Assembly: GCA_013407085.1 (NCBI GenBank)
Contig: JACCGJ010008214.1
Coordinates: 1-64,000, forward strand
Origin: Atriophallophorus winterbourni
Taxonomy: Eukaryota; Platyhelminthes; Trematoda; Plagiorchiida; Microphallidae
Direction: 5' to 3'
Length of the DNA stretch: 64,000 bases
The notes under the pieces are model-generated. The model did no database searches. It was not told where the DNA came from and was given only the letters and a program-made list of their open reading frames with translations. Numbering within the stretch: position 1 is the first letter of the stretch; the number at the start of each line of letters is the position of its first letter. The position numbers were made by a program, and so were the translations under genes. Positions 30,801 to 38,354 of this stretch are shown here, piece after piece.

Positions 30801-32924
30801 CACACATCTGCGGGTCACCGATTTAAACTTTACCAACAGCATAGCAGGTTGAAATGCCGCAAATATGCATTTTCCGTTCGTAATGTGCAATTGTGGAACA
30901 TTTTGCCTACTCATGTTGTACAATATGGAACCATTGACGTTTTCAAGAAATCACTAGATGCCCACTTGGACAAGTGTGTTTTTCACGTTTGACAATAATC
31001 TCTAACAATATTTGGATATTTGTTTTACCATTCGACCCGATGTACATTTTTGTGGGTCTTGTTAAGCATAGCTTTTTACCCGCATATCATCTTTGAATAA
31101 AATCTTTGAATCAGGTGGAGACAGTAAGATCAAGCTCCGTGAGCCTTGAAACCGTGGTATAGTGTTAAACCAAGTTAAATTTGTGTGCCACTTTTGTATA
31201 GGGTTCTTACAAAGAACCACGATGTTCGAATACAGAATCACGAAGTGATTTCTTACCAAGCACTTGAGGCACTTATAAAAGACCAATATATGTGACCTAG
31301 TTATTACACCAATGAAATCTTAAGATGGAATCTTACGATTATGATTCGACGCAAAATGTCAATTAATAATGAAAAAATGATTAATAGTGTGTATAGATAA
31401 TGACATTAGAATTGCTATAAAAGATATCATGTGTTTATTGGTGAAAACATACACTAATATTTGTATGCATGATTGTATTAAGGAGACACTAACATTTGAA
31501 TTTCAGAAACGAAAACATTATCCTTATGAATGCTGGCAAACACTGTGTTCGCTTTAAACTTCATTTTTCTATTTCAGCTAACAAAGATCTACTTTGTTTC
31601 TGCATGCATTACTCGTTTGAAACAATGATAGTGAGATGACTAAATACACATTTTCTGTCAGTGGGCAGCTCAAGACAAATAGTCAACCAATTACTCGTAC
31701 ACATTTCTTTTAATCGCCTAATTAGTTCAGCGGCCATGTTAAATTGTAAACATTGAGGCAGCAATCAATTTAGCTTGCCGATGGTTGAAAACAATTACAC
31801 TAAAAAGATCTCTTTTTACGAGAACGCATCGTACTTTATCACAAATTTTGTCTTGCAAAGCTGTCAGGACCATTTCGATCAAAGTGGCGCTTAATCCTAG
31901 AAACGGTACATAACTATCCAGCCGAATTGGAAGATACCATAAACTATGCATTAGGATCATATTCTTACGGCGATCAGCATGCAAAATCTTTTGTCGATTG
32001 TAGTAATAACGGTGATAGATACTCATGGACGAAGCATAAAATGCAACTATTTAGGGTCCGTAGAACCAACAAAGCGAATGGTATACACGGAGTTCGTAAA
32101 AGAACATAGCATTCATGCTCAATTATTCGTAAGGTGAAAATTCGTTTAAACAAAAAAGTAATTTCATTCTTCTTCTTCTTTAAAAAATGGATTTGAGAGA
32201 AGCAACTCCATGTAATTTCCAGAACATTTATCTAAATTTATCACAAGGTTGCTCTCAGTATTAACTTACTTAAAAATTCCTCATTACACATCATTCAAAT
32301 AGCAAGACGTTTGAGTCAAATTTAGCGATGACATAACCATTGTAAATGTGCTTGCTTCCTAGTTACCTTAACAACCATTTAGGATGCGTATCTCTCAAAT
32401 AGGTTGAACACAAATATTGCTGAATAATTTGAACTGTGAGTTGACCACTTACCGGGTTGAAGGTGAACTAGTGCTTCTTTCTCTTCTTCCGTTTCGAAAT
32501 GTTTTCTTGAAATTTCGTTGTTCAAACTCACACGTGCCTTCCATCGTTCTTGAATCACGCTAGGGATGTTGGTCCATGTGGAGCGATTTACTTTTGGGAC
32601 GGCATTCAAGCGCAATTGTTTTAAAAGGCGCTCCTTAAACGTATCGATCAAGAATTCGCGATGCATTTCCTGTTTGTCTGTTTCCGAGTCGCAGCCAAAA
32701 ATACCACCACATTCCGAACGCCTCTTGTCGGGCATATTGTCGGACACTTGTTCGGATTGATTGTACCAGTAGGAGGGGAAAATACTTTGGAAATAATATT
32801 TGGCGGGTTCTTTCAACTCTGGGGTAATAAATAATGCCGTAGAACTGATCGGAATATTGAAAAACACGAGGAAAATTGCTATCAGGATGCTCAGTTGATT
32901 CACTTTCGGTTCATGTCTGACCAT
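9655..32924 (-). CDS. Activin/inhibin-like TGF-beta family ligand (spliced)
   Basis: Secreted growth factor precursor, built from exons 32924-32453, 13908-13577, 11482-11266 and 9866-9655. Splice phases agree at every join (1, 0, 1), giving 410 residues. Residues 1-32 form a signal peptide with a hydrophobic core ('SILIAIFLVFFNI'). The prodomain (about 33-284) has the helix 'FKERLLKQLRLN' and the later 'LTFEITEHLNRWI' and 'KYVLIVCRNC' blocks. The furin-type site RRQRR ends at residue 284. The 126-residue mature domain has nine cysteines (297, 306, 307, 335, 339, 374, 375, 407, 409), with 'IGWDNWI', 'YCRGTC' and C-terminal 'CGCS'. The extra N-terminal cysteine pair and 'IGWxxWI' point to the activin/TGF-beta branch rather than BMP. 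It should act as a dimer on type I and II receptor kinases. Schistosoma mansoni has an inhibin/activin homologue reported as SmInAct; orthology here is inferred. Intron 1 is 18.5 kb and full of transposons. Confidence 0.85.
9867..11265 (-). other. Last intron of the activin-like gene (1.4 kb)
   Basis: Bounded by donor GTACGT (11265-11260) and the acceptor CAG just above 9866. I see no transposon family that I recognise here. Confidence 0.75.
10367..10528 (+). other. Unassigned 53-codon open segment
   Basis: Open on the plus strand between stops, reading in part 'DIDNAILFKNDTVFMAK' and 'STTIKADKELQEMFRVSKYM'. The composition looks more protein-like than the surrounding DNA, but I do not recognise it. 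It lies inside the last intron of the activin-like gene on the opposite strand. It may be a scrap of a mobile element or a pseudogene. Confidence 0.2.
11266..11482 (-). CDS. Activin-like gene, cleavage-site and finger-1 exon
   Basis: Acceptor TTCTATTCCGCAG precedes 11482, and donor GAAG|GTACGT follows 11266. It encodes residues 269-340: 'VVLDVRYSPVLRRQRR' (end of prodomain and dibasic furin site), then the start of the mature ligand with 'RCQAGGHHFTCC', 'FSEIGWDNWIVFP' and 'ANYCRGTC'. Spacing of the cysteines matches activin beta chains. Confidence 0.92.
12030..12138 (+). repeat. Repeat R copy with hammerhead-like core
   Basis: Starts with the shared 'ccactgtttcaag' block and 'gatcttac'. The core has CTGATTA (12090-12096), a perfect 4-bp stem II GTGC/GCAC (12097-12100 and 12106-12109) around AAACA, AAAA in place of GAAA (12110-12113), CCGG, then TC at 12118-12119. 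Stem I pairs CCCTAC (12084-12089) with GTGGG (12120-12124), including one G-T wobble. Two invariant core bases are changed, so this copy should be inactive. It shares a downstream block ('atgcaaatgag') with the copy at 52490-52626. Confidence 0.6.
12726..12878 (-). CDS. Possible extra basic exon of the activin-like gene
   Basis: Between acceptor TGTGCAG above 12878 and donor GTACGT below 12726 lies a 153-nt segment, open for 51 codons and in phase 0 at both ends, so it can be included or skipped without changing the frame. It would insert, between prodomain residues 268 and 269, a segment rich in Lys and Arg that begins 'RRKRTKTG'. Human activin beta-A has a basic insert at about the same place, before its cleavage site. 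RRKR is itself a furin-type site. The acceptor has a weak pyrimidine tract, so this may be chance or an alternative exon. Confidence 0.35.
13577..13908 (-). CDS. Activin-like gene, prodomain exon
   Basis: Begins after CATCAG with two bases that complete the codon left by exon 1, and ends AAG|GTAAGT, a consensus donor. Encodes residues 158-268. Recognisable prodomain blocks are 'LNFELFEYSP', 'KTLTFEITEHLNRWI' and 'KYVLIVCRNCPDT', the last matching the 'I.C..C' block of activin prodomains. An alternative acceptor 10 nt upstream (13918) would be out of phase with exon 1. Confidence 0.85.
14031..14164 (-). mobile_element. 3' end scrap of a Penelope-like element with hammerhead-like hairpin
   Basis: Similar to 23165-23290, which lies just downstream of a GIY-YIG endonuclease. 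On the minus strand it has CTGACGA (14063-14057), one extra A, a perfect 6-bp hairpin GCTTCT/AGAAGC (14055-14039), then GAAAC (14038-14034). This is close to the hammerhead motif known from Penelope-like elements. It abuts a LINE C fragment at 14166. Confidence 0.55.
14166..15003 (-). mobile_element. LINE family C fragment, RT C-terminal part
   Basis: Minus-strand pieces read 'MFADDAVFIAHSQEHLQSL' (the FADD catalytic motif), 'VHHFTYLVSTIADNLLLDTE', and 'LWWLGHAYRMENGRIPKYLL'. These match the copy at 28561-30402 almost word for word. The copy is 5'-truncated exactly before the RT catalytic motif at 15003. Several frameshifts are present. Confidence 0.85.
15590..17950 (+). mobile_element. CR1-like LINE fragment (family A), RT region to 3' tail
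   Basis: Plus-strand pieces give 'VPGLYGIHPLVLLPLL' (from the RT N-terminal block), 'NVVYIDFSKALDRVPHRRLL' (RT domain), and 'RYLRPVMEYCV' followed by a WSPW-like block. The end near 17925-17950 has the repeated unit 'TTGAATTAC' seen at the 3' end of the copy at 40058. No open frame exceeds about 70 codons, so it is an old, 5'-truncated copy in intron 1 of the activin-like gene. Confidence 0.8.
17951..18621. other. No feature seen
   Basis: AT-rich spacer between a CR1 3' tail and the RTE 3' tail. It belongs to intron 1 of the activin-like gene. Confidence 0.5.
18960..19880 (-). CDS. RTE-like LINE ORF, RT C-terminal part after frameshift
   Basis: 306 codons open. It begins within the RT and overlaps the upstream frame by 34 nt. 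It holds 'DLDYADDIVMLF' (the YADD catalytic motif), 'RFTYLGSCINNSASLVDE', 'AVLLYGCETWTLRKEH', and 'LHRLRWLGHVLRM', ending near 'ARLPGWCPRDQISQW'. Together with 19847-22180 it covers a standard full-length RTE-type protein of about 1070 residues. The break near 19860 is most simply one small indel. Confidence 0.88.
   Translation of the reverse strand: MPDFSVFFNFVIDAIMELCNDGAPAFRVHIMPGVKLLDLDYADDIVMLFDSYTDAQTILNKLSSIVPAFGMRFAPSKCSVLLQDIDISNSTLLLDNQALEIVGRFTYLGSCINNSASLVDEVSARISKATVAFRNLGHLWRQKGLSLLLKGRVYKATVRAVLLYGCETWTLRKEHIQRLQVFDNQCLRSILGIICYIRKRTDNLRNKMLGSNVDIEKQINLHRLRWLGHVLRMPHHRLPKQIHFSTPHPDWRKSRGGQTVTWHRQLKTLTSNLSKVGTARLPGWCPRDQISQWLVTLQDMSRNRVQ
19847..22180 (-). CDS. RTE-like LINE ORF, endonuclease and RT N-terminal part
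   Basis: 777 codons open. Residues 1-95 are a basic leader. Residues about 95-340 are the EEP (APE-type) endonuclease: 'GAINVRTLRQIGQQ', 'CCLSETRLYD', 'VVLAGDMNARLG', and 'AQIDHIAISARWR ... DSDHALVRC' with the SDH motif near its end. From about 500 the RT begins: 'AAGPDDIPPVLFKEGD', 'WGESVIIPIFKKGVR', 'HRGISLTPIITRLLAS', 'EQQAGFRPGRGCVDHI', 'AIFLDFKGAFDR', and 'SGVRQGCPISPF', after which the frame is lost. The endonuclease nicks the target and the RT copies the RNA there. The long open frame implies recent activity. Confidence 0.88.
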   Translation of the reverse strand: MTMTINTKPNSIVHRPSRTINRVALPAAYSRAGKRKQATAGPTLQTVSDPSPPPSILNNSPSVNPSFRKDCAEHVGTFSVREFTDHFLKPRTSAHIGAINVRTLRQIGQQAALALTLDSLSIDVCCLSETRLYDPSIITELTAPNLSTRYFLRCSGDSVAAISGQAGVGIVLNSRAESCLIDWIPWNSRMCAVRLATNIRPNSKSSNQRCLFIVATYAPTNTNSDDEKNAFYDDLYALLRRAKCSDIVVLAGDMNARLGRLDTSESQLGGMFGLESQRTDNGERFIQSCAQSRLFISSTSFRHKRCQITTWRSPDGSQPSAQIDHIAISARWRGCIEDCRSFWNTCIDSDHALVRCRFSLKFFGTKPSNGKRIVVKKFSLPAVQGIYRTTLSNSLPVAQCATADERWNKIAGIMRAAAITACETTQPTQKSHWISQRSIEILHQRRQIPHGPGHNTERRRVRNELKRSLRLDRERWWLNKVEEMEIANNAGNVRKPFQLIRSTGPTKKGVSETIAEIDGTLITNKNRRLSRWAEHFEEQFSWSPATECFPHLKQCDPWSVSVDPPNDLEIKECIESMKRFKAAGPDDIPPVLFKEGDQVLISTLGDLLREVWLSESVPPSWGESVIIPIFKKGVRSSCFNHRGISLTPIITRLLASICLRRLTSHRESQIREQQAGFRPGRGCVDHIFTLRRILELRHTYRQPTIAIFLDFKGAFDRNILFNTLLCKGVPQKYVNILHALYAHTSRCVRVYNEVSPKFHTTSGVRQGCPISPFFSIL
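22401..23159. other. No gene seen
   Basis: AT-rich spacer between the RTE 5' end and the Penelope 3' end, within intron 1. No open frame with a recognisable motif. Confidence 0.5.
23169..23198 (-). ncRNA. Hammerhead-like motif of the Penelope 3' region
   Basis: Minus strand: CTGAAGA (23198-23192), an extra A, a stem-loop beginning GCT and ending AGC (23190-23174), then GAAAC (23173-23169). Stem II is imperfect here but perfect in the related copy at 14039-14055. No clear cleavage-site strand was identified. Confidence 0.4.
23498..23785 (-). pseudogene. GIY-YIG endonuclease domain of a Penelope-like element
   Basis: 95 codons. It reads 'MYKINCKCCSGVYIGQTSC' at the start, giving the family's 'Y.I.C..C...YIG.T' signature, with an arginine (SCTR) and the later 'SALEEHMLDTGHSVDL' block, which matches the 'S.i..H....H' part of Penelope nucleases. 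This nuclease makes the first cut at the target. The domain is nearly intact to its stop, but the upstream RT is gone. The last residues ('PKACKNALNK') match the usual end of the protein. Confidence 0.82.
23801..24639. other. No gene seen
   Basis: AT-rich intron sequence with a short 'aatg' repeat run near 24418-24438. No recognisable family. Confidence 0.45.
24640..24693 (-). repeat. Repeat R, first half of an interrupted copy (hammerhead-like side)
   Basis: On the minus strand it holds the block GAAACCGGTCGCGGTGTG, as in the other R copies, and an AAACA loop. Toward the left it breaks at about 24693, where the CR1 family B element starts. The rest of the copy appears at 31106, after that element. 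Confidence 0.55.
25155..25920 (+). pseudogene. CR1 family B ORF1 remnant (zinc-finger protein)
   Basis: It opens with 'MTDNVTLNGPDDEARKKCK' near 25122. A C..C...C..C...H..C pattern (KCKLCQ, CYLCSIAIHANC) resembles the PHD-like finger of CR1 ORF1 proteins. Further on, 25615-25917 reads 'RKQWNELCRSLGIAAS', a block also present in the copies near 58.5 kb and 55.6 kb. ORF1 proteins bind the element's RNA. Several in-frame stops. Confidence 0.6.
27317..28541 (+). pseudogene. CR1 family B reverse transcriptase remnant
   Basis: Pieces read 'MALYKHVNDLRNVKLGIPPL', 'SQSEHGFRKKRSCLTNLLLA' and 'LLYINDLPTVVQSSVLIFADDAKLW' (catalytic FADD near 28400). At least three frame breaks. The sequence stops matching family B at about 28560, where LINE C begins. 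Confidence 0.8.
28561..30402 (+). mobile_element. LINE family C inserted in CR1 family B
   Basis: Begins near 28561 with 'TGKPIVDQTQQMKRWVEYF', continues with 'ANGKAPGDNGIPPELIKCG' and 'CNNYRGISLLNVVGELFAK', then from 29380 the open frame of 210 codons with 'RDLLFADDAAFIAHSQE' and 'RRLLWLGHVYRMENGRIPK'. A C-terminal zinc-finger-like end ('CSSRIGLFSHSKSC') follows near 30290. The tail is AAC-rich (30385-30400). The family B sequence on both sides is continuous with the uninterrupted copy at 38400, so the insertion boundaries are clear. The clade of C is uncertain: it is an APE-type LINE, but I cannot place it firmly. Confidence 0.85.
30403..31105 (+). pseudogene. CR1 family B RT C-terminal part and 3' tail, after the LINE C insertion
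   Basis: Resumes with 'SKKDLGVIIQSDFGNAMQC', the direct continuation of the family B protein seen whole at 38355-38906 and 41827-42528. It includes 'YAIPAWDTWLKKDTQLLET' and ends in the 3' UTR block 'tttttacccgcatatcatc' and the tail. Confidence 0.8.
31106..31290 (-). repeat. Repeat R, second half of the interrupted copy
   Basis: Begins 'tcaggtggagacagtaagat', the complement of the R block just upstream of CTGATGA. Further right it matches 36860-37000 ('gttcttacaaagaaccacg' against 'cttcttacaacaaaccacg'). It continues the half copy that stops at 24693, so the family B LINE landed inside the CTGATGA region. Confidence 0.6.
31291..32452 (-). other. Start of intron 1 of the activin-like gene
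   Basis: Non-coding as far as I can tell. The open segment 32026-31739 could be read as an extra exon, but direct joining of exon 1 to the exon at 13908 already keeps phase, so it is not needed. Confidence 0.5.
32453..32924 (-). CDS. Activin-like gene, first coding exon
   Basis: ATG at 32924, followed by a hydrophobic signal peptide core 'LSILIAIFLVFFNIPIS'. The exon encodes residues 1-157 and ends CCCG|GTAAGT in phase 1. It carries a cysteine pair 'ECGGIFGC', potential N-glycosylation sites (NQS, NRS), and the prodomain helix 'FLIDTFKERLLKQLRLN', similar to the start of activin and TGF-beta prodomains. The start is chosen because it gives the signal peptide and is the first ATG after the TATA box. 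Confidence 0.85.
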
Positions 32925-32970
32925 GTTGGGAATAATAAACAGAACGTACGTTTCTGAGTCGAGATCAAGC

Positions 32971-32977
32971 TTTTATA
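32971..32977 (-). promoter_or_regulatory. Candidate TATA box of the activin-like gene
   Basis: TATAAAA on the minus strand, 47 nt before the ATG at 32924. A start site about 30 nt downstream would leave a short 5' UTR of roughly 20 nt. Flanking sequence is comparatively GC-rich (CGCATCCAC before it). Confidence 0.35.
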
Positions 32978-33199
32978 GTGGATGCGCAAATGAGAAGGGA
33001 TGAGTATTGTCCGTATGTGTAACCTCGACTCACAACGAGTGAGATTATTCATACCCTTGGCTAAATCATTTGTGATCGAGAAACCGGTGGAAAGGGGTGA
33101 TGTTTGCATGCGTGTATGTCCGACAGTCACTGTGGGTATGAAGGGGAGATGATTAGGTTTGAGTAAATTCACGCTCTCAACCAGCCAACACAAGAGGTC

Positions 33200-34129
33200 G
33201 TGCAGAAAATCTCAAGTATAATGATTTAGTTTACAATGCCCCCCTCTCTGATTGCGATTGGTCCCAAACCATTATGTGCGTGGTCATGCTGCAGCGGTGT
33301 GCAGATAAAAGCTATCTTCAGAATGATTTATACCAAGAACTGTGCGGGTAAACAAGACCGGAGCTTTATCTACCAATGAAAAACTTGCCAGCTGATTGTG
33401 CGGAAAGACGAACAACATGGTATCACCCCATGTCACTTTACGCTAATGTACAAAGATCAGAACGTAATAATTTACCACCAATACATGAAATTTGTTCCCT
33501 CTGAGCCAGGTTGAAGTCAACAATTGTTTACTGCTCTTGTTTGCCTATGCATTATGTGATATCTATGAAAAATACTCGAACATAAAAGAAGCTGCGTTAA
33601 ATACATGTGTAAATGAAGAAACTCGCTATAGGACCCAAGTTGGCAATGCAAACGCGTTTTAATCGGAATTGAAATAAGTACCACTCTAGTAATCTGATTA
33701 TAAAATGATTTTTTTAAACATTCATATTTGTTTAACGAATGCACATTCTTCAAAGATATGTTCCAGGACGAAAAATAGTAATATATCAAATTGATCGATA
33801 AAAGGGTGATTGAAAGTCGATTTTTCATGGCAACGATTATATTCAATGTCACCTACCTGAAACTTTCATCAGTTGTTTCGTGAAATGAGGCGCGTCCCGA
33901 TAAGAAATTATAAATACAATCTTGTATTGTTCACGGATGCATGTATTTTGTTAATATCAAATTCCAAGCATCAAAAGCTTCGCCACAATTTTAGAGATAA
34001 GAACAACAACACAACGTTTTTCATATCTCATACACTCCACATAACGAAATGAACCAAATACTGTATAACAGTTGCTTCACCGTGAAGATTTTGTTTAGAG
34101 GATCAAAGTTAAACATGATTGAAATCGCT
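33200..34129. other. No gene seen; upstream of the activin-like gene
   Basis: Possible upstream control region of the gene. No protein motif or transposon recognised in the open segments on either strand. Confidence 0.4.
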
Positions 34130-34240
34130 CACTGGACATGATCTTACTACTTTTATCTGATGACCGGAAACAGCCAGAGACCGGTTGTGGTGTCTAAGTG
34201 ACGGGGAAGTGAGCACCACAATAAATATATATGTTAAAAT
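34130..34240 (+). repeat. Repeat R copy with hammerhead-like core
   Basis: 'gatcttactac' precedes CTGATGA (34157-34163), then CCGG, loop AAACA, GCCA, GAGA in place of GAAA, and CCGGTT followed by GTGGTG. Downstream 'gtgagcaccacaata' matches the other copies. One invariant A of the core is G. Confidence 0.55.
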
Positions 34241-35244
34241 GATTCAGTATTTTCCGGATGATATTAAGGAAACTCGAAAAACGTGACTGTAAGACATCAG
34301 AAAACTCAAGTTCATAAAATGGAACGAATGAAGGAAACCTATAAATAATTCTTTATTCAACAACATTTACCAGGAAAAGTAGATAAACGGCTGTTATTTT
34401 CATATTTTGGGAAAGCCGGTCCGTTGTTTTTTTCTTTTTCAGAAAGAGGAAATCGGTGCTTTCGTTTCAGTACGTAATCAATTGTGCTTCTGTCGAGATT
34501 TGAACGATTGACTTTTGGCAACTGCTATTCACTGGAATATTGTTTGTTTGCGGAATCCAAGTGGGTAAACAACAAATATCGAATCGATCGAATGGTGTAC
34601 GAATGACCTCGAGTGAACTTTGCTTGCAACATCAAATATGCTTGTGGTGTTTACATTCACACATTGACATGCGCACACAAAATAGTGCACAATCCACCGG
34701 TGACGTTGTATAGGCAGTTTGAAGGTCAACACGTTACGCTTCGGCACTGAGCTGTATTCACATTCGGGTCGATAATATGTGAATTCCAATTTAATCCGAA
34801 ATTAAATGGTTACTTTAATGTGAAGGCTGAATGAATGTAAATTTAGAAAATTTACAAAAGAATTTATCAATTTCAATTTACTGATCATATAACGAAGAAG
34901 CATTTAGCTTGGTTGTATACAATAATCGCAATAAAACACCATCAAAAAAACCACACAATAACTACAGAAGGCTCACTACAATTCTGTGGCGAAGCTGGGA
35001 CGCTTGAAATGATGAATTGCATTTTCCTCACATGCACTTTACAACTGTTTTCCGACTGTATGTTACCATCAGGTGGAGACCTCCTGGCCGAAAGTGAACA
35101 ACATATGAAATTCCATGACTCACACATCTGACCTTAATATCCTCATTCGTTGACAGTTACTAGTACCAGAAACTCTAGGAACGATCAAAACTTTATCAAC
35201 CATACGAAGTCAATACTTGCTACTTATAATCGAGATGTCCGTAA
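34241..35244. other. No gene seen
   Basis: AT-rich intergenic DNA without recognisable elements. Confidence 0.4.
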
Positions 35245-35405
35245 TTGTCTAAAAAGTATATAGCTTTATAAAAACCACAGAATTATATTGCAAGTACGTA
35301 CAATGTAACAAGCACAAGGGTTTTTAGGTGCCTATTGAACAACCTGAGAATCAGGTAAAAATCCAAAGAGCACAAATTGTTTTCGTTTGCACTGTCGGAT
35401 AACCC
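35245..35405 (-). mobile_element. Solo 3' UTR of CR1 family A
   Basis: Matches the 3' UTR of the 43-46 kb element (43008-43180): both have 'tatagcttta.aaaaaccacag', 'aatcaggtaaaaatccaa' and 'cccatgg'. Only the last part of the LINE is present, a typical severe 5' truncation. Confidence 0.65.
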
Positions 35406-36820
35406 ATGGAGATCCATGGGCCAGGATGTATAGTTTTCTTCAAATTCATGGCTTAAAAAGACATCAGTATTTCTCTTATGTTTTAATTTGGGGGATCACA
35501 ATATACTTAAGTAATTTTGTTTCACGTAAAACAAACGGCAAAATATGTTTTTCACATTTAAGCAGTGAGCTAGGTACAGTCAGATTCGATGTGTGAGCCT
35601 TTGTCTATTGCAAGCCCCGTGAATTTAATAAGCATTTTAAACGGTGATTTGCGTTAGTTATATATTGGATTTAAAAATCGAATTCCCCGGATACAATGTT
35701 GTGGAAAATCGAAAAATGATTAGCTGATTAAAATGTTTTTGGCTGAGTACAGTGAGAAGTTTTGTAACCCGATGTTATATTCTTAGTGAGGTCGCAACTT
35801 CATTTTTACGGCATGAAGACCACGCTTAGAATGCATATTCCATCATGCAGTAACATAAAAATCCTGTGTACCCATGTCACCTATAATAAATTTGGCGACT
35901 AAACATGGCCCAAATATATCTCGTCCAGCCTAAACACATTATTCAAGACAAATCCAGATTTGCATACATTTACGTAACATACACACACCCAGCAAAACTA
36001 GTGTTTGCACACATCATTCAAACACAGTAGAAATCATAGAAGGTACATGGTAACAAAATTTGAACATGTATATCATTTTTGGATAGGATTTTCACCAGAC
36101 TGATACAGCAATTGCTCATCAGACTGAAAAATAGACGTACTGAATCAACTTATCTTTTCACGGTTTACTCATATATAATCCTGCAAAGTTTTGATGTGAG
36201 TTTGCTCATGCTCGAAATTGCGGCAGTAAATTATTAGCTCTTCGGTCTCACAGGTGAGACGACAGGGATGCAGTTGCATGGTCACTTTAATTTGGGTAGC
36301 ATCAGTATTACCCGAATCCCCAGCAAATTAAACAACTGGACCAGTTAGAAAAATAATTGCGTCAGCTTATTCTACTTTTCATATGGCAAAACCATATAAT
36401 TTACTGTCTATGAATCAGCTCAAACTTCCATCTTAGTCCGCATACAAAGGCCAGGCAGAATGAACTGATTTGATTTTCGCTTTTTATCTCGATAACGAAT
36501 GTGACAGTTATCGTTCGTCTGTGCGATAAATGACTGGAATACTTAGTTGTACAAACTAATCGCTTCCGATGTAGATGATTTGGATTTTGAGAAGTGATCG
36601 GATAAATTCTCACAATGAGATATTTTTCTAGAGTTGTTTTTCTCATCAGCTTAAAGTACACGAGAAGGTTCCATGAGAAATCAAACCAATAAACATTGAC
36701 AGAAAAAGTTGAAAATGATAATCCACTGTTAAATTTGTTTGTCACAAGCAACAACCGAGATACACCAATAAATTATCTCGTTTATTAATCAGTTGAACTA
36801 ACGTATAGTGTTGCTTCACA
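35406..36820. other. No gene seen
   Basis: No recognisable coding or repeat feature, apart from short open segments with no motif. Confidence 0.4.
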
Positions 36821-37020
36821 ACCCCAGCACTTCGATCTCAAACCGGGTGTTTGCCGTCATCAGGTGGGAATAGTAAGATTAGCTGGTATTAACTCGGAAA
36901 TAATACAAAGTGAGAAACAAGGCAAACCTTTGAAGCCACTGTTAAATAGGCTTCTTACAACAAACCACGGTTTTAAGCTACAAAATCTCAATTTGATTCG
37001 CGTGAAGCGCTCCCCACGCC
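36821..37020 (-). repeat. Repeat R copy, diverged
   Basis: Minus strand has CTGATGACGGCAAACA (36863-36848) but then CCCGGTTT instead of the GAAACCGG block, so the catalytic 3' half is lost. The rest matches 31106-31290. Confidence 0.5.
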
Positions 37021-37879
37021 TATTAACGACCAATTTACAGTGATGCTCAAATTCCCTGCATTAAATTTGTAGTAACTCAAATGAATAGCTTCCAGTCACA
37101 TTACGAACGATTTTCCTCTACAGATACTGATATTATGCTTACAATAGTTTCTGACTACGGTGTGTAGAAAACCTTTACTCGTATAATGTGATGGAGAATA
37201 ATCAAAACAAAAATATTTGACGACACATCAAATGCAAACGTACAGCACAGACCACCAAAGCTGCTATTCAATTAACTGAACGACCAAAAATAGTTTTCTG
37301 TTAACTTAAAGATACTTTTCGATTTTAAATTTTTCAATTCCCAAAAGTGTGTTATATTTCAGGCATCCATTAGTTTAACATTATAAATCTCCGCCCAACA
37401 ACTTTCAACGAGTTTAATGATCATAAAATCTTATCATCTTAGTCTCGTTAAGGTTTTATATTTCATTAAAATATTTGGACATGGGCTATGTTATATTTGA
37501 ATGCTTACATATTAACTATTTCCGGTTATTTGATCTGCGTGTAGTATTATTATAATTAGCGCTCTTGTGGCTATTGGTTAAGTACGCCCCAAAACATTAT
37601 ACGTCGGAAAATGCTTGAATCGCATCACGATTTATACCTGGAAACTGTTTTGAAGTTGTATATGCCTTTGTCTGACAGGGCCTTTTATGCTACCGAATTT
37701 CAGGATACAACATAAGATAATTTATTATTAAATCGTCATATGTATCAAAAGCCAAACACTTAGATAACTTTAAAGCGCTTTATCCTATTACAATGCTGTA
37801 GGTAAAACTGAAAGTCTAAACCATAATGGCTGTATCACGTCACCATGTGTGCTCAACCAGGATTCATTTTCTAATTCTG
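37021..37879. other. No gene seen; possible tRNA-like relic near 37562-37640
   Basis: At 37562-37640 'TGGCTATTGGTTAAG' and 'TTGAATCGC' loosely resemble pol III boxes at the right spacing. Too degraded to call. Confidence 0.3.
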
Positions 37880-37982
37880 TATTTGACCATTGTGGTTCAT
37901 TGTAAGAACAGTATTTAACAGTGACATTTAAGAATACATTGTTAAATAATTTACCATTGTTTCAATACTAACTGAACCTGAA
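37880..37982 (+). repeat. Repeat R, left half of a second interrupted copy
   Basis: 'taccattgtttcaatacta' followed by 'ctgaacctgaactg' matches the copy at 50228-50400 up to about 20 nt before CTGATGA, where a family B LINE begins. Confidence 0.5.
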
Positions 37983-38354
37983 CTGTAAATAGATTTCTCA
38001 AAAGCTTTCGATCGTGTGAATCACGAAAATCTTTCGTTGAAACTACTCACCTACAAAGTACAGTATAAAATCCATGCGTGGATTAAAGAATGGTTGATAT
38101 CTCGTGAGATGTATGTGAGAGTCAAAAATGAACTATCCGAGTAGATTACAGTTTCCCGTGGTGTCCCACAAGGATCACTCCTCGGACCGCTTTTGTTTTT
38201 AATATATATAAACGACTTGCCTACTGTATTGCAGTCGCCGGTGCTTATTTTCGCTGATGACGCAAAGCTTTGGCGCAAGATAAGCTCCACAGACGACACG
38301 CAGAACCTGCAACGGGATCTCGATGTGGTTTACACCTGGTCCCTAGATAACTAA

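Larger units (their letters stand above)
24694..31105 (+). mobile_element. CR1-like LINE family B, near full length, interrupted by LINE C
   Basis: Order on the plus strand: 5' UTR; an ORF1 with a zinc-finger block from about 25155 ('KCKLCQKLV' then 'CYLCSIAIHANCDK'); EEP endonuclease near 26300-27140 ('IYRPPSSSSAADT', 'GDFNV'); RT from 27317 through 28541; and the RT C-terminal part resuming at 30403 after the LINE C insertion. It ends in the tail unit 'ATGAATAAAATC' near 31090-31105. Many stops make it inactive. Without the insertion its length is about 4.6 kb, right for CR1. It lies in intron 1 of the activin-like gene, on the opposite strand. Confidence 0.78.

Noticed and set aside
31969..32046. 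Possible small exon of the activin-like gene, in phase 1 at both ends
   Set aside because: Exon 1 joins directly to 13908 in the same phase with a sensible prodomain reading, and the acceptor here is poor.
37562..37640. Degenerate tRNA-like block
   Set aside because: Both pol III boxes have several mismatches and no fold is convincing.
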